Shown here in pieces: positions 1 through 8,074 of a DNA stretch of 64,000 nt (positions are counted from its first letter, which is position 1; every line of letters begins with the position of its first letter). The notes below the pieces were generated by a model. The model had not been told where the DNA came from and searched no databases. It saw only the letters and a program-made list of their open reading frames with translations. The DNA is taken from the NCBI RefSeq assembly GCF_002847445.1, contig NZ_CP025430.1, positions 1,178,001 through 1,242,000 of the forward strand, in the 5' to 3' direction. A program made the translations under genes and the position numbers. The DNA comes from Paracoccus zhejiangensis. Its GTDB lineage: Bacteria > Pseudomonadota > Alphaproteobacteria > Rhodobacterales > Rhodobacteraceae.

Positions 1-208
1 GGTGCCGATCATGGTGGCGTTGATGATCGTCTGCGCCCATATCCCCTGGCTGCGCCCCGTCGCGGTGATGCTGTCACGCGAAGGGCTGCCCGAGGATGGC
101 ATGACCGACGAGGAAATCTCGGGCAGTTCGGCCAGCGAGACGGCAAATGAGACCGTGGCCCCGCTGACGGGTCCTGAGGCCGGGCGCAAGGATCACGCGG
201 CGGAATAG
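1..208 (+). CDS. 3' end of an integral membrane protein (partial)
   Basis: The reading frame is open to the left edge of the window and stops at TAG 206-208, so only about the last 69 codons are visible. The first 20-25 visible residues are hydrophobic (VPIMVALMIVCAHIPWL), consistent with a last transmembrane helix. They are followed by a polar, acidic tail rich in Glu, Ser and Thr. A TRAP large permease or another multi-spanning transporter would fit, but there is no family-specific motif in the visible part and I do not assign a function. The gene converges on the mechanosensitive channel gene, with about 30 bp between the two stop codons. Confidence 0.55.
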   Translation, partial: VPIMVALMIVCAHIPWLRPVAVMLSREGLPEDGMTDEEISGSSASETANETVAPLTGPEAGRKDHAAE

Positions 209-238
209 CGCCGCGCTCTCCCCAGCCGGGCGCCCGGA

Positions 239-2749
239 TCAGCGCCCGCCATCTCCGTCACCACCATCCCCATCACCCGCATCCATATCGGCATCGAAGG
301 TCAGGCGCGGATCGGCCCTGTTCGGTGTCGCAGGCGCCGAGGGCGTTTGGACCGGCGCAGCGATCTTCTTCTCCTCCTCGTCAACAGCCATCGCGGCCTC
401 GGCCCCGGCATGGGCCAGAGCCTCGGGATTGCGCAGCCAAATGTCGCGCTGGACGAAGGGGATCTCGATGCCTTCCTCGCCAAAGCGGCGCACCACCGCG
501 TGCAGCACGTCCGAGGTAACGCCGATCCCGCCCGAGGCATCGGCAAGGATCGCCCGGATCTCGAAATCCATGCTGTCGGCGCCAAGCGCGCGGAACAGCA
601 CGGCGGGCGGCGGGTCGATCATCACCGTCGGCTGGTCCTCGATGATCTCGCGCAGGATCTGCTCGACCCTGCGGGTGTCGCTGCCATAGGCGACGCCGAC
701 CGGGATGATGACCCGACCATTGCGGTTCGAGCGGGTCCAGTTGGTCACCGGCTGGCTGACCAGATCGCTGTTCGGCACGATCACCTCGGTCCGGTCGAAG
801 GTCTCGACCGAGGTCGAGCGGACCGAGATGCGCTTGACGATGCCCTGCTGTCCGCCGGCATCGACCCAGTCACCGACGCTGATCGGCCGCTCGATCAAGA
901 GGATGATGCCCGAGACGAAGTTCGAGACGATGTTCTGCAGGCCAAAGCCGATGCCCACCGACAGTGCACCGGCGACGATGGCCAGCGAACTGAGGTCGAT
1001 CCCCGCCGAGGTGACGGCCAGCACCGCCGCGAGGAAGATCCCGACATAGCCGAGGCCCGAGACCAGCGCGTTCTGCCCGCCCGCATCCAGCCGGGTCTTG
1101 GGCAGGACCGCTGTGCGCAGCGCCCGCTGCACGCCGCGGGTGATGACATAGCCGAGGGCGAAAACGACGATGAATTTCAGCAGGCCAAACAGCGACAGGT
1201 TGATGCCGCCGAAGGTCACACCCTGCTGGATCCGGTTCCAGTATTCGGCCAGATCGGTGCCGGTCGCCCCCCAGATGACGGCAAAGACCGGCAAGCTGAG
1301 CAGCACCAGCCCGGCACCCACCATCAGCGGCGCCAGACCCTCGCGTGCACCCTCCTGTCCCTGCGACAGCATGTCGAAGATATCGGCGATCAGGTCCTGC
1401 ATCAGGATCAGGAAGCTGATCAGCGCCATGGTGAAGATCCACGGCCAGATCAGCGCATTGGCCAGGTTGATCAGGCCATAGGCGCCAAGACCCACCGACA
1501 AGACGGCAATCAGCCGCGAGCCTGCACCGGCAACGCCCAGCACCCGGTCGCGCATCCGCACGGAGTCGGGCGGGTTGTAGCTGGGCATCTTGCGCAGCAC
1601 GTTCCCCAGCCGGAACAAGAGGACGGCGGCGATCACGATCATGACGAAATGCCAGACCGAGGTCGCGCCCGGCGCGAAGGTCATCGGCACCCGGTCGACC
1701 TGGGCATCACCGCTTTCATAGATCCCCGACTGCGGCAGCAAAGCGCTGGACAGGATGTGATGCAGCGCGAAGACGAGGCCGAGGAGATTGGTGCAGTTGC
1801 GGGCAATGGCGCGCTTGCGCTCGGGCATGTTCAACGTGTCGTAGGCGACTGCAAGGCGGGGATACATCTGCCGCGCCAGCCAGCGCGCGCCGAAGAAGAT
1901 CACCCCTGCACCGGGCAGCGCCAGAAGGAAGGGCCGCGACCAGTTGCCGAACCAGCCGGTCGCATCCAGACCCCGGATCGCCAGGAACACGCCCAGCATC
2001 GGCAAAACGATTTGCCCCAACGAAACGAGGAAGGCCACCACCGCGCGCGAATGTTCCGACGCCCGCGCCGACAGCCGCGAGGGGAGCGTTTCGATCCAGC
2101 GACGGCCATAGGTCAACAGCACCAGCGCCAGTGCCAGATAGCCGAAGGCCGGCGGCAGCTTGTCGCGCATCTGGTCCCAGCCACCGGCCTCGGAGCTGAG
2201 ATCGACCGTCTCGCTGGTCACGCCGCTGGCCAGTTTCACCGCCTCGCTGACGCCTTCGGTCCAGCTGGAGGGCAGAAGCGGCGACGGCGACAGCTGCGCC
2301 AGCTCGGTCGCCATGCGATCGGCGATCTGGTTGTCGATTTCCTTGATGATGGAATCGGCGCGGCTGAAGGCCTCGACCGCCGACAGGCGCGGGGCCTGCA
2401 GCGTCGAGAGCTGGTCGTTCAGCGTCTTGCGCCGCGCCGCAATCTCCTCGTCCTCGCTGGCACCCTCGGCCGGGGCCGGGCCAAGCGCGGCGATCTGTTC
2501 CTTCACCGTCTCGATGCGCGGGGCGTTGGCATTCTGCCCCTGCTGGAACCGATCGCGCCAGTCGATCATCTCGGCGCGGATCTTGGTCAGCTGGTCCTGC
2601 GAGGCGCTGTCACCGTCCAGCAGCTGTTCGGCTTCTGCCGCCTGCTGGTCCCATTGGTCGTAATTGATCTCGGCCGGGTTCTGGGCCAGCACCGGCGAGG
2701 CAATAGCGATCAGGGCCGTCAGGATGACGGAAAGAAGAAACTGGCGCAT
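239..2749 (-). CDS. DUF3772-type mechanosensitive ion channel, MscS family
   Basis: This 836-residue inner-membrane protein should act as an osmotic safety valve that opens under membrane tension. It starts with a signal peptide (about residues 1-22, ending SPVLAQ). A coiled, Gln/Glu-rich periplasmic region follows, matching the DUF3772-bearing large MscS paralogues, and then about ten hydrophobic segments. The C-terminal third carries the MscS pore helix and beta domain: GIGFGLQNIVSNFVSG, then RPISVGDWVD, then VPNSDLVSQPVTNW. The last 60 residues are a low-complexity tail ending in a Gly/Asp run. The length fits the large (MscK/MscM-like) class and not the small MscS. It lies 6 bp downstream of cysK on the same strand, but a functional link is not evident. 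Confidence 0.9.
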   Translation of the reverse strand: MRQFLLSVILTALIAIASPVLAQNPAEINYDQWDQQAAEAEQLLDGDSASQDQLTKIRAEMIDWRDRFQQGQNANAPRIETVKEQIAALGPAPAEGASEDEEIAARRKTLNDQLSTLQAPRLSAVEAFSRADSIIKEIDNQIADRMATELAQLSPSPLLPSSWTEGVSEAVKLASGVTSETVDLSSEAGGWDQMRDKLPPAFGYLALALVLLTYGRRWIETLPSRLSARASEHSRAVVAFLVSLGQIVLPMLGVFLAIRGLDATGWFGNWSRPFLLALPGAGVIFFGARWLARQMYPRLAVAYDTLNMPERKRAIARNCTNLLGLVFALHHILSSALLPQSGIYESGDAQVDRVPMTFAPGATSVWHFVMIVIAAVLLFRLGNVLRKMPSYNPPDSVRMRDRVLGVAGAGSRLIAVLSVGLGAYGLINLANALIWPWIFTMALISFLILMQDLIADIFDMLSQGQEGAREGLAPLMVGAGLVLLSLPVFAVIWGATGTDLAEYWNRIQQGVTFGGINLSLFGLLKFIVVFALGYVITRGVQRALRTAVLPKTRLDAGGQNALVSGLGYVGIFLAAVLAVTSAGIDLSSLAIVAGALSVGIGFGLQNIVSNFVSGIILLIERPISVGDWVDAGGQQGIVKRISVRSTSVETFDRTEVIVPNSDLVSQPVTNWTRSNRNGRVIIPVGVAYGSDTRRVEQILREIIEDQPTVMIDPPPAVLFRALGADSMDFEIRAILADASGGIGVTSDVLHAVVRRFGEEGIEIPFVQRDIWLRNPEALAHAGAEAAMAVDEEEKKIAAPVQTPSAPATPNRADPRLTFDADMDAGDGDGGDGDGGR

Positions 2750-2755
2750 GGTGGA

Positions 2756-3787
2756 TCAGCCCTCGAAGACTTCGGGCAGGTCGGGTTTCTCGGCCACCAG
2801 CCAATCCGGCACCGGCAGGCCCTTGGCGCGCAGGAAATCGGGGTTGAACAGCTTGGTCTGGTAGCGGTTGCCATAGTCGCACAGGATGGTGACGATGGTA
2901 TGGCCCGGCCCCATCTCGCGCGCCATGCGGATCGCGCCGGCAAGGTTGATACCGGTCGAGCCGCCCATGACCAGCCCCTCTTCCTTGACCAGGTCGAAGA
3001 TGATCGGCAGCGCCTCGCTGTCGGGGATGCGCCAGCTGAAATCGGGGGTGAAGCCCTCGAGATTGGCGGTGATGCGGCCCTGCCCGATGCCCTCGGTGAT
3101 GGAATCTCCGGGGCTGGCGAACTCGCCCGTGGTGTAGAAGCTGTGCAGCGCCGCGCCCTCGGGATCGGCCAAACCGATCTTCACGCCCTTCGGCTGCAGG
3201 TACATGGCGACCCCGGCCAGCGTCCCGCCCGAGCCGACGGCGCAGGTAAAGCCATCGACCTTGCCGCCGGTCTGGTCCCAGATCTCCGGGCCGGTGGTCT
3301 CGAAATGGGCCATGCGGTTGGCGACATTGTCGAACTGGTTGGCCCAGATCGCGCCATTCGGCTCGGTCTTGGCCAGCGCCTCGGCCAAGCGACCGGAATA
3401 GCGGACATAGTTGTTCGGGTTCTTGTAGGGCGCCGCCGGCACCTCGACCAGCGTGGCACCCGCCAGCCGCAGCATGTCCTTCTTTTCCTGGCTCTGGGTC
3501 TCGGGGATGACGATCACCGACTTGAAGCCCATCGACGCCCCGACCAGCGCCAGCCCGATGCCGGTATTGCCGGCCGTGCCCTCGACGATGGTGCCGCCCG
3601 GACGCAACTGGCCCGAGGCCACCGCGTCACGGATGATATACAGCGCCGCCCGGTCCTTGACCGACTGGCCCGGATTCATGAACTCGCATTTGCCCAGAAT
3701 TTCGCAGCCGGTTTCCTCGCTGGCCCGGCGAAGCCGGATCAGGGGGGTATTGCCGATGGCTTCGGCGAGGTCCTGGCAAATGCGCAT
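2756..3787 (-). CDS. cysK: Cysteine synthase A (O-acetylserine sulfhydrylase)
   Basis: PLP-dependent enzyme making L-cysteine from O-acetyl-L-serine and sulfide in the cytoplasm. The 343-residue sequence has the N-terminal signature GNTPLIRL (12-19), the PLP-binding lysine in QSVKDRAA (Lys44), the substrate loop GTAGNTGIG (70-78) and the phosphate-binding GSGGT (185-189). It is a little longer than the E. coli enzyme, in keeping with alphaproteobacterial homologues annotated as cysteine synthase A. It is followed by the MscS gene and preceded, after 97 bp, by the TrgB-like NUDIX gene. From memory, Rhodobacter sphaeroides also carries cysK close to trgAB in a tellurite-resistance locus. A cystathionine beta-synthase-like role cannot be fully excluded from sequence alone. 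Confidence 0.9.
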   Translation of the reverse strand: MRICQDLAEAIGNTPLIRLRRASEETGCEILGKCEFMNPGQSVKDRAALYIIRDAVASGQLRPGGTIVEGTAGNTGIGLALVGASMGFKSVIVIPETQSQEKKDMLRLAGATLVEVPAAPYKNPNNYVRYSGRLAEALAKTEPNGAIWANQFDNVANRMAHFETTGPEIWDQTGGKVDGFTCAVGSGGTLAGVAMYLQPKGVKIGLADPEGAALHSFYTTGEFASPGDSITEGIGQGRITANLEGFTPDFSWRIPDSEALPIIFDLVKEEGLVMGGSTGINLAGAIRMAREMGPGHTIVTILCDYGNRYQTKLFNPDFLRAKGLPVPDWLVAEKPDLPEVFEG

Positions 3788-3884
3788 GACGGTGTCCTTC
3801 CTGTCTTATGGGTGCGCGGCACGTCGCCCCATTCCTATACGCGCCCGACCGAGCGGGGCAAGCCCGCGCCCCGATCAAAGACGC

Positions 3885-4976
3885 TCACGCCTCCGCAATC
3901 GCGCGCCTGAGATCGGGCAGCCGCGCCTGGAACCACAGGGCCAGCAGCGCCAGCGGCCCGTTGCTGATCTGTCCCTCCATCACCAGCCGCGCCAGCTCGC
4001 CGGTCGAGACCAGGTGGCTGCGGATATCCTCGGCCTCGCTGTCGAGCCCGTGAACACCGCCCGCGTCATCGGGCAGATCGGCCTCGGCCACGTAGCAATA
4101 GAGGTATTCGCCGATGGCGCCGGGGCTGGGATAGTGGTGCAGCGCCGGGAACATCCGCCCGAGCGGCAGCTGCGCCTCTTCAAGCGCCTCGCGCCTTGCG
4201 GCGATCTCGGGCGTCTCGCCCACGTCGATGCGGCCCGCAATTGCCTCCAGCATCCAGGGCTGGCGGTCGCCGCGCATGGCCGGGCCAACGCGGAACTGAT
4301 CGATCAACAGCACCCGGTCGCGCTTGGCGTCCCAGGGCAGCACGACGACCGCATCGCCGAGAACAAAACCCGCGCGCTTGACCACCGGCGACCAGCCGCC
4401 GCCATGCAGCCGGTGGCTGAGATGCATCTCCTCGACGGCGAAGAAATCGGCATAGGGTTCGGCCCGCTCCTCGACCCGCCAGAGCGGTCCCGGCTCGTCC
4501 GGGCTAAAGCCGGCAAGGCCGCCGCCGGTCAGCGGGTCCGCCGCCGCGCGCAAGGTGCTCTCGACCCAGGTGCCGATCATTGGCAGGCGCCGGGCGATCT
4601 CGGCCGGACTGCGGTCCTCGGGTGTCTCCAGGATGGCACGGGCAATGCCCGCGACCAGATCGGCCGGCCAGCGATCCGCCGACCACGCGACCCCGCCCGG
4701 CCCCTGCGCCACGGCCCCCATCATCCTCAGGCCCTGGTGCGGCACCGGTGCGAGGCCCATCACCGCGGCGTAGCGTGCAAGCTGCGGCGTCATCGTCACC
4801 GCCAGCGCCGCCACCTGCCCCGGCCCCGGTTGCCTGACCGGCCAGCCATGCCGGTCAATCCCGGCGCGCTGGCCGCCGACCAGCCGCCCGTCGAGCGTCA
4901 TCTCGCGCCCGGCGAGCCCAAGCGCGGCCCGCAGCGAGGGATGGGCCAGCGGCCCGACAAGAACCACCTCGGCCAT
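3885..4976 (-). CDS. trgB: TrgB-like NUDIX hydrolase (ADP-ribose pyrophosphatase type)
   Basis: Predicted to hydrolyse nucleoside diphosphates linked to another moiety, probably ADP-ribose. The N-terminal 160 residues resemble a gamma-glutamylcyclotransferase-like fold (MAEVVLVGPLAHPSL start). The C-terminal half is a NUDIX domain with the box GRIDVGE...REALEEAQL. The glycine usual after EE is replaced by Gln, and the catalytic RE..EE glutamates are kept. I chose ATG 4974-4976, giving 363 aa, because it overlaps the stop of the upstream DUF2059 gene by one base (TGATG). A longer frame extends upstream but lies inside that gene. The two-part architecture and the proximity to cysK match the TrgB protein of the R. 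sphaeroides tellurite-resistance locus as I recall it. Confidence 0.8.
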   Translation of the reverse strand: MAEVVLVGPLAHPSLRAALGLAGREMTLDGRLVGGQRAGIDRHGWPVRQPGPGQVAALAVTMTPQLARYAAVMGLAPVPHQGLRMMGAVAQGPGGVAWSADRWPADLVAGIARAILETPEDRSPAEIARRLPMIGTWVESTLRAAADPLTGGGLAGFSPDEPGPLWRVEERAEPYADFFAVEEMHLSHRLHGGGWSPVVKRAGFVLGDAVVVLPWDAKRDRVLLIDQFRVGPAMRGDRQPWMLEAIAGRIDVGETPEIAARREALEEAQLPLGRMFPALHHYPSPGAIGEYLYCYVAEADLPDDAGGVHGLDSEAEDIRSHLVSTGELARLVMEGQISNGPLALLALWFQARLPDLRRAIAEA

Positions 4977-5842
4977 CAGAGCTGCCTGCCCGCGATATGC
5001 AGCGCCGCCGCCGCGCCCATCTCGCGCGAGATCGCGGTATAGACCTGCTCGTAGGCGCCGTTCACCGCGGACCACAGCCCCTTGCCCGCCTCGGAGGTAC
5101 CGAAATCGACATAGCGCGCCAGGTCCTCGTCGCTCAGCGGCGAATAGGCCAGCATCAGGTAGGCCGGCAGCCATTCCTCGATCATCGCCCGGATGTCGGG
5201 CTCCTGCGCCCAGGTCTCCTCCAGCATCTCGGCATCGGTCATCGGCATCTGGAACCCGCCCTCGGCACCGAATCCCTTGGAAAAGGCCAGCGCCTCGTTC
5301 AGCGCCGCAGCGATGGTCGGTTCCAGGAGATCGGCCCCCTCGATCAGCCGGTTGATCGTGGTCAGACGCGGTGCCTCGACGTCCAGCGCGTGCTGGAAGG
5401 CGGCGATGGCCCCATCCTCGGTATCCTGGTCGATGATCGCCCGGCGCGCCTGCAATTCCAGTTCCACCACCTGCCGCCCCAGCGGCGTCTCGAGGAAATC
5501 CAGCGCCGTCTGGGTCAGCCCCGCCGGTTCTTCGGCCAAGGCCTTGGTCACGGCGGTGTGCAGAAGTCCGCTCAGCCGACGGGGGTCATGGATGGCCGAG
5601 ACCCGCTTGCGCCAGCCGGCATCGCTGCCATGCTCGAACAGCATCTCGGCCATCTCGTCGCCCTGGTTCAGCGCCTCGTCCTGCATGACCACCAGCATCT
5701 CGTCCAGCCGCAGCGCCTGCCACAGCCGCGCCTCGACCGAGGCCCCGGGCGCCTCGACCCGGCTTTCGGCCAGAGCCGGACCAGCCGGCATTACCAGCCC
5801 CACCCCGGCCAGGCATCCGAGGAGCATCAGCACCCTGTTCAT
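4976..5842 (-). CDS. DUF2059 domain-containing exported protein
   Basis: The 288-residue product has a signal peptide (residues 1-25, ending PAGPALAES) and is therefore probably periplasmic or membrane-anchored. The mature part is alpha-helical and matches the pattern of DUF2059 proteins of Rhodobacteraceae: a duplicated motif of the type FLETPLGRQVVELELQARRA near residues 110-135 and YVDFGTSEAGKGLW near residue 250. The biochemical role of DUF2059 is unknown. The stop codon overlaps the start of the TrgB-like gene by one base, so the two are almost certainly co-translated. The gene begins 100 bp from tRNA-Ser and reads away from it. Confidence 0.75.
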   Translation of the reverse strand: MNRVLMLLGCLAGVGLVMPAGPALAESRVEAPGASVEARLWQALRLDEMLVVMQDEALNQGDEMAEMLFEHGSDAGWRKRVSAIHDPRRLSGLLHTAVTKALAEEPAGLTQTALDFLETPLGRQVVELELQARRAIIDQDTEDGAIAAFQHALDVEAPRLTTINRLIEGADLLEPTIAAALNEALAFSKGFGAEGGFQMPMTDAEMLEETWAQEPDIRAMIEEWLPAYLMLAYSPLSDEDLARYVDFGTSEAGKGLWSAVNGAYEQVYTAISREMGAAAALHIAGRQL

Positions 5843-5942
5843 GAAGAATCGGCCTTTCGCATTTCAGTTGGCTTTTTTCGCCGAACCCCCCTTGCGCTTC
5901 AACCCCCGCCCGTCTAATTCCCGCCTCACCACACCAAAGCGC

Positions 5943-6032
5943 GGAGAGGTGCCGGAGTGGTCGAACGGGGCGGTCTCGAAAACCGTTGAGCCTTCACGGG
6001 TTCCGTGGGTTCGAATCCCACCCTCTCCGCCA
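5943..6032 (+). tRNA. tRNA-Ser (anticodon CGA)
   Basis: The 90-nt cloverleaf has acceptor arms GGAGAGG (5943-5949) and CCTCTCC, discriminator G and an encoded CCA ending at 6032. The anticodon loop is CTCGAAA with anticodon CGA (reads UCG codons). The long variable arm and the T arm GGTTCGAATCC typical of tRNA-Ser follow. Immediately downstream lies a tyrosine recombinase gene in the same direction, the usual arrangement for an island integrated at a tRNA 3' end. Confidence 0.95.
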
Positions 6033-6072
6033 CTTTCTATAAAGCACTGTTTTCTCTAAGGTTTTTCTGCCG

Positions 6073-7188
6073 ATGTCCAAGCCGACGTTGTCCAAAATGG
6101 ACCACAGAAAGGCTGAAGACGTGCAGTATCTCGTGCAACCTCGCGGCCCCGGCAAGAGCTGGGTTTTCAGGATGGTGACGCCCCTTGCCCTATTGGGGCT
6201 GCCGAACCCTCGGGATGGGAAGCGACTGGGCAAGGAAATCAAACGCGGCCTTGCCACTCGTCACCTACCCGACGCCCGCAAGCGCCGCGACATTCTCTTG
6301 GGTGACTTGCGCCAACTTGAAGCACAGCAAGGCGACAAGGGTGCATTCTCGCTGCCGTCAGCCTTCGAGTGGCGAGAAGCGATTGCCGCAGACGCCGCCG
6401 CGAACCCCGATGATGCTCACGGTCGTCTTGAAATGCTGCTGCACGGCAAACTACAAGCCGCCGCCGCCCGTGGCTTCCCTGTGGATCAACTGAGGCGGTT
6501 CTCTCGGGTCGCCACAGGGAAGGGGTATCCGCTGGAACGCGCCCTTGCCGAATACATCGAAGCCCGCCGCCCCGGAAATCCGTCGCAGTTTAAGCCGATC
6601 AGCCAGTCTACGGTGGATAACCTGAAGACCGCTGCCAAGCACCTGCGGGCTTTCCTCCGCGACACCGACAACACGGTGTGCCTTGAAGACCTGACACCCG
6701 AAGCTTCCCGCCGCTTCCGTGTCGAATACCTGCCCCGCCTGACTGGCCGGCGCAACCCGCACGGCATGGCGGCAAAGACGGTGGAAAAGAACATCACACT
6801 GCTTGCTGGTGTGTGGATATGGGCTGGCGATGTGGGCAAGACCCCAAAGCGGTATGGCAATCCATGGGTATTCCAAAGCGGCATCAAGCGAACCGCCAAG
6901 GCTGCGCAATCCCGCGAAGACTTCAAGCCGCAAGAGGCTGCAAAGCTGCTGGCCGCGTCGCTACGCGGCACACGCCAGGGCGACTTGCTCCGCCTTGCCT
7001 TCGCCACAGGCTGCCGCATTGACGAAATCGCCACCCTGAAAACCGATCAGGTCCGCGTAGATGGCTCCGGCTTTCGCATCGCCCGCGGCAAGAACGCGAA
7101 TGCCCTGCGCTTTGTCCCCGTGGTGGCGGATGCACAGACGCTCTTAGCGGCCCGTGTGGCGGCACATGGCGCGTCGGGTAGGTTGTTC
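6073..7188 (+). pseudogene. Tyrosine recombinase/integrase, C-terminus removed by IS21 element
   Basis: About 372 codons of a phage or island-type integrase remain. The N-terminal half carries the arm/SAM-like core-binding region (about residues 165-255, with a helix pair around STVDNLKTAAKHLRAFL). The start of the catalytic domain has box I (FATGCRIDEIATL, containing the catalytic Arg) and the beta-hairpin lysine region (ARGKNANALRFVPV). The box II HxxR motif and the nucleophilic tyrosine are missing: the frame runs into the IS21 end at 7189 and continues only as noise to 7386. The gene begins 41 bp after tRNA-Ser(CGA), so it was probably the integrase of an element inserted there. It cannot be catalytically active as it stands. 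Confidence 0.85.
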
Positions 7189-7245
7189 TGTCAACGGCGG
7201 AGCAAAAACCGGCCACGGGGCGGCGCAAAAGCAGGCCACTTTCTT

Positions 7246-7298
7246 GCGCGCTTGAGCCCGCCGGGAGGGCGTAGCCCGAGCGGCGGGCTCAAGCGCGC
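7246..7298. terminator. 17-bp perfect hairpin at the istB end of the IS21 element
   Basis: Arm 7246-7262 (GCGCGCTTGAGCCCGCC) is perfectly complementary to arm 7282-7298, with a 19-nt loop that can itself pair GGGC with GCCC. It sits 12 bp beyond the istB stop. There is no clear T tract on either side, so it may act as a transcription barrier or only as structured IS sequence. Confidence 0.45.
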
Positions 7299-7309
7299 GT
7301 TGCGGTTTT

Positions 7310-8074
7310 CTATGGGGTCTGGCCGGCGTTTCGGGCCCGACTTTGCGCGAGCCTGTAGCTCTCGCCATTCATCTCGAGGATGTTGACGTGGTGGGTCAGG
7401 CGGTCGAGCAGAGCGCCGGTCAGCCGCTCTGTTCCGAAGGTCTCGGTCCATTCGTCGAACGGCAGGTTGCTGGTGATGAGCGTGGCGCCGCGCTCGTAGC
7501 GTTGCGAGATCATCTCGAAGAGTAGCTCGGCGCCGGTCTTTGACAGAGGCACGAAGCCCAGTTCATCGATGATGAGCAGTTTGACCGAAGCCAGCTGCTT
7601 CTGGAGCCGCAGGAGGCGGCGCTCGTCGCGGGCTTCCATCAACTCGTTGACCAGTGCCGCGGCCGTAGTGAAGCTGACCGACATTCCTTTCTGACAAGCG
7701 GCCAGTCCCAGCCCCAGAGCAACATGCGTCTTGCCCGTGCCACTCGGTCCGAGCGCAATGACGTTTTCGCGCCGCTCGATCCATTCGCAACGGGCAAGGT
7801 CCAGCACCTGCATCTTGTTGAGCTTCGGGATCGCCTTGAAGTCGAAGCTGTCCAGGCTCTTCTTGGCGGGGAACTTTGCAACCTTGATCCGGCGTTCGAT
7901 CATCCGTCCCTCGCGGTCGATCAGTTCCAGTTCGACCAGTCGGGCGAGGAACTGGACGTGGTCCAGGCCCTCGGCTGCACATTGGCGCGCCAGCTTCTCG
8001 TGCTCCCGCAAGAAGGTCGGGAGCTTCAGCGTCTTCAGGTGATGAGCAAGCAGGATCTGCGGCGCACCGGTCAT
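7310..8074 (-). CDS. istB: IS21-like element helper ATPase IstB
   Basis: A 254-residue DnaC/AAA+-like ATPase that assists the IstA transposase in target selection and strand transfer. Walker A is GPSGTGKT (109-116) and Walker B is LLIIDE (about 166-171), followed by ELGFVPL. The N-terminal 80 residues form the helical IstB-specific domain (LKTLKLPTFLREHEKLA). The start ATG overlaps the istA stop by 4 bases (ATGA), the usual coupling in this family. The gene looks complete and there is no internal stop or frameshift. Confidence 0.93.
   Translation of the reverse strand: MTGAPQILLAHHLKTLKLPTFLREHEKLARQCAAEGLDHVQFLARLVELELIDREGRMIERRIKVAKFPAKKSLDSFDFKAIPKLNKMQVLDLARCEWIERRENVIALGPSGTGKTHVALGLGLAACQKGMSVSFTTAAALVNELMEARDERRLLRLQKQLASVKLLIIDELGFVPLSKTGAELLFEMISQRYERGATLITSNLPFDEWTETFGTERLTGALLDRLTHHVNILEMNGESYRLAQSRARNAGQTP

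Noticed and set aside
347..3910. 1187-codon plus-strand frame opposite the MscS and cysK genes
   Set aside because: It is a shadow frame from third-position GC bias: it crosses two well-supported minus-strand genes and shows no domain.
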